A program made the translations under genes and the position numbers. Shown here in pieces: positions 35,070 to 41,693 of a stretch of 44,068 nucleotides of DNA. How positions within the stretch are numbered: position 1 is the first letter of the stretch; each line of letters opens with the position of its first letter. The DNA comes from a virus. Below the pieces are notes generated by a model. It ran no database searches. It saw only the letters and a program-made list of their open reading frames with translations, and had not been told where the DNA came from. Location of the stretch: positions 1 to 44,068 of IMG/VR virus record IMGVR_UViG_3300048672_000354; one strand, given 5' to 3'.

Positions 35070-35228
35070 TTAAGTGTTAGGATTAGAAGTTGCTGGCGTA
35101 GTAGTATGTTTGTTAGTGTATCCGTAGATTTCCCAATATCTAAAGAGGTTTGCAACATACATAGGTAGGAATTTAGGTTTGGAAATTCGTGCTGGGATAC
35201 GAGAATTAAGTATTGGATGATTGCGCAT
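35070..35228 (-). CDS. Possible 52-aa protein in a gap, doubtful
   Basis: In the 284-nt gap 34962-35245 a 52-codon frame runs from ATG 35228 to TAA 35070, with GAG before the ATG as weak SD. The product is basic and aromatic-rich (PKFLPMYVANLFRYWEIYGY). Another frame starting at 35158 looks protein-like (LTYSEYKLLRDW) but runs on into the nuclease gene on the same strand. Neither is convincing. The gap could be the remains of a gene. GGCTC/GAGCC form a 5-bp hairpin near 35013-35028. Confidence 0.3.
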   Translation of the reverse strand: MRNHPILNSRIPARISKPKFLPMYVANLFRYWEIYGYTNKHTTTPATSNPNT

Positions 35229-35245
35229 AATGATACTCAGAGGGT

Positions 35246-35548
35246 TTAGAATGCTGATGAGCCGAGAGATTTAATCTTCGCGGTCAGTGAAGGTTGAGAT
35301 TTCTTAGTGGTTGTAGAAGTAGCAAATTCAGTTTGAGTCTGTACCTTAAGACCATTTACAATCACTTGAATCTCTTCCTCAGAAAGTGTAGCTACATTCT
35401 CAGGATACTGACGTAGTGTTGTATGAATATCTCTCAGAAGATTCGGCATAAACGGATGCTTCTCAAGTAGTTTATCTTTGAGAGAAGCAATTTTAAGCTT
35501 GAGTTCAAATCCTTCTGGATTATTTTGAGCTGTGATTTCAGTGCTCAT
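35246..35548 (-). CDS. Hypothetical 100-aa protein
   Basis: Strong SD (AAGGAG) and overlap with the preceding gene's end support it. Predicted helical: LKLKIASLKDKLLEKHPFMP then LRDIHTTLRQYPENVATLSEEEIQVIVNGLK, with a Thr/Lys-rich C-terminal tail. The helical core resembles small phage proteins of unknown function seen in replication regions. No further assignment. Confidence 0.75.
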   Translation of the reverse strand: MSTEITAQNNPEGFELKLKIASLKDKLLEKHPFMPNLLRDIHTTLRQYPENVATLSEEEIQVIVNGLKVQTQTEFATSTTTKKSQPSLTAKIKSLGSSAF

Positions 35549-35801
35549 TTAAAACTCCTTCAATAATGCGTTTGATTTTATAAAACAGATTTAGTTGTTT
35601 ACAGGTAAACTCCAGCGCATTACCGTTCAAAGGGCCACCAACACAGATAAGTTTTTTATGTATTGCATCTAAGGTTGCACGCTGATCCCCAACAGCCTGC
35701 TTAAGTTTTTCAAGCTCTATTTGCTGCTTACCTATCAAAGCTAAAAATTGGCTGAGCGCCACAGAATCAGTAGGGTCTGTAGAAGATGTTGAGGTAGACA
35801 T
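35538..35801 (-). CDS. Hypothetical 87-aa protein
   Basis: Starts after AAAGGACTCATTTAA (SD about 11 nt from ATG) and overlaps the next gene by 11 nt. Ser/Thr-rich N-terminus, a coiled-coil segment (LIGKQQIELEKLKQAVGDQR), and a C-terminal basic part with two Cys (LICVG and FTCKQ). Unrecognised. Confidence 0.68.
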   Translation of the reverse strand: MSTSTSSTDPTDSVALSQFLALIGKQQIELEKLKQAVGDQRATLDAIHKKLICVGGPLNGNALEFTCKQLNLFYKIKRIIEGVLNEH

Positions 35802-35802
35802 T

Positions 35803-36030
35803 TTAAATGAGTCCTTTCTCTTTCAGCAACCATTCAGCAACTACAAGTGTATCATTCCCAGTTGAGTTCGGATCAAAGAACATCTTTTCAATCTGAGATA
35901 CTGGAAACCAGTGTGTAGTTTCTTTCTCAACTGGATGGTCAGATACCTTAGTTATTGAGAACTTAATTGCTTTACCAGTATCGGCCAGTTTAGTTCCAGT
36001 AATTGTTCGGAAAGTTTTCATTCGGCTCAT
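35803..36030 (-). CDS. Hypothetical 75-aa protein
   Basis: Start ATG 36030 with AAGGA eight bases upstream; the longer frame to 36081 lacks support. Small beta-rich protein with THWFPVSQIEKMFFD, a pattern I recall from short hypothetical proteins of other phages. It is followed after 1 nt by the 87-aa gene. No function seen. Confidence 0.72.
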   Translation of the reverse strand: MSRMKTFRTITGTKLADTGKAIKFSITKVSDHPVEKETTHWFPVSQIEKMFFDPNSTGNDTLVVAEWLLKEKGLI

Positions 36031-36080
36031 AGTAGTTTTCCTTGGTAAGATGTGGTGAGTTGGATAAAAGAATGATCGCA

Positions 36081-36329
36081 TTAGAAATCCTCTGGAATAA
36101 AATCAAATACAAGTTTGAATGTGAGGATTGAATTATTTCTTTCATGTACTAGCATAGCTTCCCTTGGATTAGTTGCTTTGTATGCAAAGTCCATATACTT
36201 TTCTTTCTTAACTGCTTTTATAATTCTTCTATGTAAAACTCTTGGGGCAGTAATAGCTATTCCGACAGTCTCAGCTTCGGATTTGGAGAGAGATTTTAAT
36301 CTAATCCATATAGGTTCGTACTGTCTCAT
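36081..36329 (-). CDS. Hypothetical 82-aa basic protein with structured leader
   Basis: Starts at ATG 36329, inside the 3' arm of a 14-bp stem (36328-36341 pairs with 36421-36434 on the leftward transcript). No SD is visible; the bases before ATG are GTGTAATCCTGT. The product is Lys/Arg/Ile rich (APRVLHRRIIKAVKKEKYMDF) and could bind nucleic acid. The stem would hide the start codon, so translation may depend on a structural switch, or on the product binding its own leader. No known family. Confidence 0.6.
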   Translation of the reverse strand: MRQYEPIWIRLKSLSKSEAETVGIAITAPRVLHRRIIKAVKKEKYMDFAYKATNPREAMLVHERNNSILTFKLVFDFIPEDF

Positions 36330-36434
36330 ACAGGATTACACATATATAACACCAACACTAAAGCGGTTTCAGTACCTTCAATGCAGCCCAACCTAACTGC
36401 GTCTTGGAAAGTATTGTATAGTGTAATCCTGTAT
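36328..36434 (-). ncRNA. Multi-branched RNA-like element closed by a 14-bp stem
   Basis: ATACAGGATTACAC (36328-36341) and GTGTAATCCTGTAT (36421-36434) are perfect inverted copies 79 nt apart. Read on the minus strand the interior folds further: 36407-36413 with 36373-36379 (7 bp, one G-U), 36397-36400 with 36383-36386 (4 bp), and 36367-36373 with 36357-36362 (6 bp and one bulge). This gives a closing stem with two arms, as in a riboswitch or structured leader. The 3' arm covers the start of the 82-aa gene. No known riboswitch motif is recognised; a protein-binding DNA palindrome is the alternative. Confidence 0.5.
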
Positions 36435-36550
36435 AAAACAAACTGAGCCTTTTAACCTCATGCTCGGGAGGGATTAGTGATACACTTAATCTGCAACTAT
36501 CGAACCAGCATAGCCAGAACCTTACTTAGTTGCCAAGTTCCTGCAGGATC
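36435..36550 (-). other. Structured intergenic stretch before the 14-bp stem element
   Basis: No gene. Two further hairpins: GATTAGTG (36472-36479) with CACTTAATC (36483-36491), one bulge and ATA loop; and GCAACTA (36493-36499) with TAGTTGC (36527-36533). A palindromic TCCTGCAGGA lies at about 36539-36548. On the leftward transcript these follow the 212-aa gene and precede the 36328-36434 element. They may terminate, stabilise or process the abundant mRNA of that gene. Confidence 0.45.
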
Positions 36551-37189
36551 TTACAGATTTGCAATCAGCTTCTGCACATCATTCGATGCCAGATACTCAT
36601 CACACTTCTTAATCAACAGTTCCAGAACATCCATGTAGTTCTCAGCATCTTGCGAGTGTTGCAGATACAGAGCAAGTTGTTCCTTCAGCTTACCAAGAGA
36701 AGTCTTGTCAGTCTTAATGTCGCGGAACTTACGAGTGTAGACATAAATTGCAGCTTGCAATTGTTCCACAGTCTTGTTGGCAACAGAAGGCATAACCTTG
36801 ATGTAGTCTTCTGCAAAACCCTTCCACTGTTCTTCTGGAATAGAAGATGCACGACGATCTTCGCGCGGCTGATTTGCAATACCTTCGAAAGAATACTTGG
36901 GATAGGTATTATCACCAACCTTCAGTTCGGCTGCATTGTAAGTATTCTGATCGAACTTTTCATCCTCTGATACATCAGAAGCAATAGCAGTACGAATGCC
37001 ATCATAAACAAGTTCTTGCAGAAATTCCAAAGCCTTGCCACCAGAATTAATGATGTGCAACAGACCTTCCTTAGAAGGAATCAAGCCAACAATTTCAACG
37101 GTAGCACGCTTATTACCAAGCTTATCCTTCTTAAAACCAAACTTGAAGTTAGAAGTTTGAACAGAAGGATCAATAGTAGTTTCAGTCAT
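36551..37189 (-). CDS. Abundant early protein of unknown function (212 aa)
   Basis: ATG 37189 is fixed by AGGA six bases upstream; a TTG at 37240 is rejected because it falls in the leader. The gene has its own near-consensus promoter (-35 TTGACA, -10 TATACT) about 70 nt upstream and a shift to optimal codons, both pointing to high expression. Residues about 15-60 (NFKFGFKKDKLGNKRATVEIVG..) are beta/charged, and the C-terminal half is helical (LKEQLALYLQHSQDAENYMDVLELLIKKC). A stoichiometric DNA-binding or host-takeover protein would fit, but no family is recognised. Confidence 0.85.
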   Translation of the reverse strand: MTETTIDPSVQTSNFKFGFKKDKLGNKRATVEIVGLIPSKEGLLHIINSGGKALEFLQELVYDGIRTAIASDVSEDEKFDQNTYNAAELKVGDNTYPKYSFEGIANQPREDRRASSIPEEQWKGFAEDYIKVMPSVANKTVEQLQAAIYVYTRKFRDIKTDKTSLGKLKEQLALYLQHSQDAENYMDVLELLIKKCDEYLASNDVQKLIANL

Positions 37190-37259
37190 GGGGAATCCTA
37201 TAAAAGATTGGAGGTTTGTGGGATAGTTTTCTGCAGACAATCCCTAACTGCTGAGAGCA

Positions 37260-37288
37260 AGTATACCAGGGGGTGGGAGTGATGTCAA
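37260..37288 (-). promoter_or_regulatory. Strong sigma70-like promoter for the 212-aa early gene
   Basis: On the minus strand: TTGACA (37288-37283), 17-bp spacer, TATACT (37265-37260). The -35 is perfect and the -10 has five of six consensus bases (TATACT versus TATAAT). Predicted start near 37253, giving a leader of about 65 nt. The upstream flank ATCAGGTGGGGC is nearly the same as that of the promoter at 42740-42769. Confidence 0.85.
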
Positions 37289-37327
37289 GCCCCACCTGAT
37301 AATCTTAGTTATGCTTACAAATTATAT

Positions 37328-39043
37328 TTATAGCAGTGTTTCATCAAGCTTTCCTTTAAAGAATTCAGCCTTCTCAGCCAAAGTATTTCCTTTAACTTTC
37401 TGTGACATGATACCATTCGTAAACGACTCAGGTTCACATATGATATATAATTCCTCCTTCGCCCGGGTGATCCCAGTATACAACAATTCTCGTTGAATCA
37501 TTGTTGCATGAGACTGGTGAAGAACTAAGAATACTTTTCTCCACTCAGAACCTTGAGACTTATGGAATGTGAGAGCATATCCTAGCATCATTGTATTCAT
37601 TGCAGATGCAGTGTCTACTTTGATGTTAACTCCAGAATCCTGCATTTGTAGAGTAATTGTGTGGGAAGATTTTCTTACTCTATCTTCCACCTCTCTACCT
37701 GCTGACATAACTGCTGCCAAAAGAATGTCAGTTTGCTCATCAGAATTTGCTAGGTTAGGATCATCAGGATTTGGATTAAATCCCCAGTAATCCATTGTCT
37801 TAGATGCAGGTTGAGGAATCTTACCAGTGTATCCTACAGTTGGAGAGATTTCTACAATGATTGCCTCTTCCTTATCATACAATACTCTATCACCTACAGA
37901 GTAGTAATGTTTATTGAATCCTGCAATGATTTCATATACTTCTTCAAATCTTTGCCGGGCCAGATGTTGTGCAATGTGTTTGTTTAGCTCATCAGTTCCA
38001 AAAGACTTATTGAATGGAACGAGAATGATATCATCTTCTGGATTGTACAAGTTAGCATCTAATGCACGAGTAAAGAATAGTGCCGCAGTTGATAGAGCTT
38101 CTTCTGCACCAATCTTCTTTTTCCAGGGATGAATTGTTAGTTTATTCTCATGTTTCCAATCTGGGAATTCTTTAACTGGGATAGGCTTACCAGACAGAGC
38201 CCGGTGAGCTAGAGAAATAATAGGAGATTCTAGAGCTTGCCGGTATACTTCAGTTAGCTCAACTACAGGCAGCTCTAGAAGTTTGAACCCTAGAATAGAG
38301 GACCCAAAAACTGGCGGCAACTGTTGAATATCTCCAAGAAGAATTTCTTGTGGCTCATGAGGACAGGCAGCTTTTACTTTGTTATATAGCGGCACATCCA
38401 ACATTGAAGTTTCTTCGTAAATGATTGTATGGATTGTGGAGGGTAGAGGATTCATCTCATTTCTGCGCGGCCTGAATACCATTTTCTTCTTGGTTTCTCC
38501 AGATACCGGATCGATAACTTCCTCAAAATCCGGCTCATATTCTAGGAGTTTGTGAATTGTAATACAGTTAGCTTTCAAATCCGCTGGCATATTCTTGCGG
38601 ATATTAGCAACTGCGCGGCGAGTATAAGCAACAATTACAATTCCAGGAGTTCCAGAAGTTAGATACTTATGACCACCTGCATCCAATACACCTGCAAAAC
38701 CTGATGAGATAAGTCTAGAAGCTCCACCTTGCTGACAAGTAGTTTTACCTGTACCTGCTGCACCAATAAGTACACAGGATTTACCTGAGCCAACCAAAGA
38801 TACAAATTCCATTTGTTTGGAATTAAGAGTAATGATATTACCGTATCGGTCGATTACTTGGTTATCTTGGAGGAACTCAGATTGAGGGATAGATTGAGAG
38901 ATAGGTTGGGGGAGAGCTTGAGAAATCTGAGTAGGTTTTGGAAGTGAATCTACTGGATCAACTCCAGTTTTTTGTTCCAGTTTATGCTTTGCCAGCATAG
39001 CTAACAGTTTAGCTCGATTAGCTGAGATAGATTGAGAGGTCAT
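37328..39043 (-). CDS. SF1B helicase, RecD/Dda-like
   Basis: 571 aa. Walker A GAAGTGKTT (94-102), Walker B IIYEETSML (about 210-218), motif III LLGDIQQLPPVFGS (about 237-250), motif V near YALTFHKSQGSEWR (about 503-516) and motif VI LLYTGITRAKEELY (about 531-544). N-terminal 60 residues are Gln/Pro-rich and flexible. A 5'-3' DNA helicase for replication initiation or recombination, like T4 Dda. It starts 2 nt downstream of the 127-aa gene. The SD (GGAG, 11 nt from ATG) is distant. Confidence 0.93.
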   Translation of the reverse strand: MTSQSISANRAKLLAMLAKHKLEQKTGVDPVDSLPKPTQISQALPQPISQSIPQSEFLQDNQVIDRYGNIITLNSKQMEFVSLVGSGKSCVLIGAAGTGKTTCQQGGASRLISSGFAGVLDAGGHKYLTSGTPGIVIVAYTRRAVANIRKNMPADLKANCITIHKLLEYEPDFEEVIDPVSGETKKKMVFRPRRNEMNPLPSTIHTIIYEETSMLDVPLYNKVKAACPHEPQEILLGDIQQLPPVFGSSILGFKLLELPVVELTEVYRQALESPIISLAHRALSGKPIPVKEFPDWKHENKLTIHPWKKKIGAEEALSTAALFFTRALDANLYNPEDDIILVPFNKSFGTDELNKHIAQHLARQRFEEVYEIIAGFNKHYYSVGDRVLYDKEEAIIVEISPTVGYTGKIPQPASKTMDYWGFNPNPDDPNLANSDEQTDILLAAVMSAGREVEDRVRKSSHTITLQMQDSGVNIKVDTASAMNTMMLGYALTFHKSQGSEWRKVFLVLHQSHATMIQRELLYTGITRAKEELYIICEPESFTNGIMSQKVKGNTLAEKAEFFKGKLDETLL

Positions 39044-39045
39044 GA

Positions 39046-39429
39046 TTACAGAATCTCCATATTAAATGCACGTACAAGTGCAAAACCAAAAGGATCAGAT
39101 TGATTGAGTTTCCGAAAAGATATTGCAACCCGGTTGGCTGCAAGAACTGGCCGGCAATCTCCACCATACCAAAGAATACAATACTTAGAACCTTGATGTT
39201 CAATCATTGCACCTTGGGAATAGTATAGTTTTTGGAAGTAATCTCCAGTCCAGTGTAGAAGATAGTATTTGTGGAATTCAGATCGTAGTGAGGTTGGAAC
39301 ATCCCAAGTTGTTGAAGCATGTTTTAGAAGAACTTCATTATGAGATGAATTAGAAGAGAGTGAAGAATCTAGAGTATAGATTTGATGGATTGGGAGGGTA
39401 GGATTAGAAGTAGAGTTTTGAGAGTTCAT
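39046..39429 (-). CDS. Hypothetical 127-aa protein
   Basis: SD GGAG six bases before ATG. Ser/Asn-rich N-terminal 40 residues, then a compact aromatic-rich domain (HKYYLLHWTGDYFQKLYY, SKYCILWYGGDCRPVLAANRVAISF) that looks beta-rich. Between the helicase and the 339-aa gene. Unrecognised. Confidence 0.72.
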   Translation of the reverse strand: MNSQNSTSNPTLPIHQIYTLDSSLSSNSSHNEVLLKHASTTWDVPTSLRSEFHKYYLLHWTGDYFQKLYYSQGAMIEHQGSKYCILWYGGDCRPVLAANRVAISFRKLNQSDPFGFALVRAFNMEIL

Positions 39430-39430
39430 A

Positions 39431-40450
39431 TCATTCTCCAGTTTTCTGCGCAGATTTCTTAGCCAAATCCCACTTCATTTTCGCTTTCATATAAGCAAAT
39501 TTAGTTGGATAGGATTCCGGCTTAGGTTCCTCAGTTGGCGCAGATTGAATCATTGCAGAAAGATTTGCAGATTCTACTGTATCTGTTGGAGACAGGAAAG
39601 CATAGGTTGATTTTGTAATATCCTGATCACCTAAGCCAAGGAAATTCTTTTTCTTTTCCTTAGTATCTCTCAGAAGTTTAAATAGAAGGTGTGAATGTAT
39701 TGATCCAGCCGGAATGCTTGTCTCACAGTGTTCCAGTAGTTCATCAATATCTGCAAGAATCTGATTTGTTGCAAACATAAGTCCAATATCTTTACGAGCA
39801 CACCTAGAGATTATATCTTTCCAGTATGAATCACAAGAAATTGAAAGTCCTGTAAACGGGGAAGTAACCAGAAATTTCGGGAAATCTCCTGCAATTGCGG
39901 CCCAATCTGCAAGAATACCTGAATACTCAGAAATTGGCTTATGGGGATTCTTAATCAGTCTTTCTAGTGCATGTTCCCGATGTTGCAATTTCTGCCATGA
40001 ATTTCTCTGATCAATGAATTTAGACTGTGAGGCAGAATATTCAACAAATGATTCTTCCCAATTTGTAATCCAGTATTGCACATTATCTAGATATTTTGTA
40101 TCTGGAGAGATTACATAGTTAGGAAAGATACGCTCAGGGGAGGAAACAGAATTGAGTTTGCATAGAATCTTTGCAAGGGATTCCATATTACATGCAACAA
40201 TGGAATCAGTTTTAGGTGACCTTGCAGCAGGTACGCGAAAATTTACGAGATCAGATGATTTAAGGAGAGCTAGAAATAGGAGGTAAGAATCAGTTGGTGT
40301 GAGTTCTTGATGGGACCATTTGTGGAGATAACCAAGAAGTTTCTTTTGTGGGAGACAGAATATTGGATGGTAGAATTCGCGGGAGGTTAGAGAACCCGGG
40401 AAATGTTCTACATTGAATTCGATTGATGAATATGCGCATAGTATCTTCAT
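39431..40450 (-). CDS. Conserved phage protein of unknown function (339 aa)
   Basis: SD GAGGTGA before ATG. The opening MKILCAYSSIEFNVEHFPG and the FYHPIFCLPQKKLLGYLHKW stretch resemble, from memory, hypothetical proteins that accompany replication genes in podoviruses. A basic/helical middle and a low-complexity C-terminus (PTEEPKPESYPTKFAYMKAK) follow. No catalytic motif visible. Placement upstream of the helicase suggests a replication or loading function, by context only. Confidence 0.72.
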   Translation of the reverse strand: MKILCAYSSIEFNVEHFPGSLTSREFYHPIFCLPQKKLLGYLHKWSHQELTPTDSYLLFLALLKSSDLVNFRVPAARSPKTDSIVACNMESLAKILCKLNSVSSPERIFPNYVISPDTKYLDNVQYWITNWEESFVEYSASQSKFIDQRNSWQKLQHREHALERLIKNPHKPISEYSGILADWAAIAGDFPKFLVTSPFTGLSISCDSYWKDIISRCARKDIGLMFATNQILADIDELLEHCETSIPAGSIHSHLLFKLLRDTKEKKKNFLGLGDQDITKSTYAFLSPTDTVESANLSAMIQSAPTEEPKPESYPTKFAYMKAKMKWDLAKKSAQKTGE

Positions 40451-40509
40451 TTAGAATCACCTCATAAAATGTAAGAGGATTGTATGGAGGAATCTGGGAA
40501 TCTAGAATC

Positions 40510-40764
40510 TTAGAGGTCAGAGTAGCTTTTTAGATAGCTCTGCAATTCCTCTTCTGTAAGACTTGCAAGAATGTGGGTATACATTTGTACCAGTTTATGG
40601 TACTCTGAAGAAGTTAATGTATTACAATGGTTATATAAAGAGTTAAAATGTCTTAGTCTTTGTTTTATTGGTATAGGATATAATGTGCAGACTATATCTG
40701 TAAGCTTAAGTTTATTTTTATAAAACTCTGCTGCCTCTATTAAATTAGCTGATTGTCGATTCAT
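40510..40764 (-). CDS. Hypothetical 84-aa helical protein
   Basis: ATG 40764 is supported by AAGGA six bases upstream; the longer frame to 40788 lacks that. Mostly helical, with two Cys (DIVCTLY, NHCNT) and a C-terminal LTEEELQSYLKS helix. Unrecognised. Confidence 0.7.
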   Translation of the reverse strand: MNRQSANLIEAAEFYKNKLKLTDIVCTLYPIPIKQRLRHFNSLYNHCNTLTSSEYHKLVQMYTHILASLTEEELQSYLKSYSDL

Positions 40765-40793
40765 AGTATATCCTTTCAATATTTTCAATAGTT

Positions 40794-41045
40794 TTAGTAC
40801 TTACATTCAGGAGCTTTAATTAATTCTCCTTTTGGATTACCTAAGCGTGCAGATTCTTTTAGTTCTTCTGGTGAGGGAGGAGATTGAGTAAATAGAAGAT
40901 TGAGAGAATATATAATAAGAGCGAAGAATACAGTATAGATTATTGTGAGGAGAGTTTTATGGATGGTAGGTTTCATGGTTGTATTCCAGAAAATGATATA
41001 TGAAGGAGAGGTTGAGATAGATTGGAAGATTCTGGAGAATCTCAT
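40794..41045 (-). CDS. Small single-pass membrane protein (83 aa)
   Basis: Starts at ATG 41045 with AAGGA eight bases upstream, and its ATGA overlaps the stop of the 129-aa gene. A second ATG at residue 24 has a weaker SD. Residues about 29-51 are one membrane span (TLLTIIYTVFFALIIYSLNLLF), then an acidic/polar tail with Pro and a Cys at the end. Early small membrane proteins in phages may act in exclusion or membrane takeover; nothing specific here. Confidence 0.7.
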   Translation of the reverse strand: MRFSRIFQSISTSPSYIIFWNTTMKPTIHKTLLTIIYTVFFALIIYSLNLLFTQSPPSPEELKESARLGNPKGELIKAPECKY

Positions 41046-41431
41046 TTTTGAGTTCCTTTCATGAGAGACTGAACATAATCAGTTTCTTCGTCCTCATCCA
41101 TCTGAGAATTCTCAAACCTGTATTCTTTAAGAATTTTAATCTCAGGAATACTGAATCCAATATAACATTTATTAATTGTGTAAAGATTTATGAGGGTTAG
41201 AATATCCCTAGTTCCTGGGTCTGGAGGGGTTGAGGAGAATCCTAGGGATTCTGTAATTGTAGGTTTGAGTGTATGATTTACTGCGCGCAAACCTGATTGA
41301 ATATCTGAAGAATACTTTTCTAGATATTTCAGTAGATCAAGTGAGATATGATCGTTGCGAAGTTTGATAGATTCTATGAGATACTGAATCTCAGAGAGTG
41401 TGAGATATGGTCGGTATTTTTTAGTAGACAT
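41042..41431 (-). CDS. Hypothetical 129-aa protein
   Basis: ATG 41431 follows GGAG at six bases; an ATG four codons earlier lies in the SD itself. Helical, with an N-terminal segment YLTLSEIQYLIESIKL and an acidic C-terminus (NSQMDEDEETDYV). Its stop overlaps the next gene's ATG (ATGA). Unrecognised. Confidence 0.72.
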   Translation of the reverse strand: MSTKKYRPYLTLSEIQYLIESIKLRNDHISLDLLKYLEKYSSDIQSGLRAVNHTLKPTITESLGFSSTPPDPGTRDILTLINLYTINKCYIGFSIPEIKILKEYRFENSQMDEDEETDYVQSLMKGTQK

Positions 41432-41442
41432 AAGAATCTCCA

Positions 41443-41595
41443 TTAGATTATTTGGGCTGCATAATCAATATTATAATCAAAACATATTATAAATGTTATT
41501 TCATCATACATACCAAAGGTTGACATTGAGAAAGCATACCCAGTATTAAAACTAAACCAATCTGCATCTTGATAATCATTGCCAAAGTCATCCAT
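41443..41595 (-). CDS. Hypothetical 50-aa acidic protein
   Basis: ATG 41595 with GGAG eight bases upstream; the longer frame to 41655 would run through a 13-bp hairpin and is rejected. Asp- and aromatic-rich (DDFGNDYQDADWFSFNTGYAF), with no basic cluster. An acidic, DNA-mimic-like composition is noted without further support. Confidence 0.6.
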   Translation of the reverse strand: MDDFGNDYQDADWFSFNTGYAFSMSTFGMYDEITFIICFDYNIDYAAQII

Positions 41596-41609
41596 ATTAG
41601 AATCTCCTA

Positions 41610-41645
41610 TTATATATTCTCTTACACAATTGAGAGAATATATAA
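41610..41645 (-). promoter_or_regulatory. 13-bp perfect hairpin in the leader of the 50-aa gene
   Basis: TTATATATTCTCT (41610-41622) and AGAGAATATATAA (41633-41645) pair perfectly around a 10-nt loop. On the leftward transcript the stem ends just before the TAGGAG SD of the 50-aa gene. AU-rich, so weakly stable; could set SD access or be a processing site. Confidence 0.5.
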
Positions 41646-41653
41646 AGTGAGAC

Positions 41654-41673
41654 AACCCGGACGATGCCGGGTT
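41654..41673 (-). terminator. GC-rich hairpin after the Cys-repeat gene
   Basis: AACCCGG (41654-41660) and CCGGGTT (41667-41673) form a 7-bp stem with a 6-nt loop, 21 nt past the stop of the Cys-repeat gene on the leftward transcript. The following TTGTCTCACTTT is only partly U-rich, so a partial terminator. Confidence 0.55.
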
Positions 41674-41693
41674 CTTAAGATGGGAGGGATATT

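Noticed and set aside
36328-36434. Hammerhead or other known self-cleaving ribozyme
   Set aside because: The catalytic core CUGANGA...GAAA is absent on both strands, and I could not match pistol or twister consensus.
37190-37240. TTG start extending the 212-aa gene
   Set aside because: The segment lies in the leader between the promoter start and a good SD-ATG, so it is untranslated.
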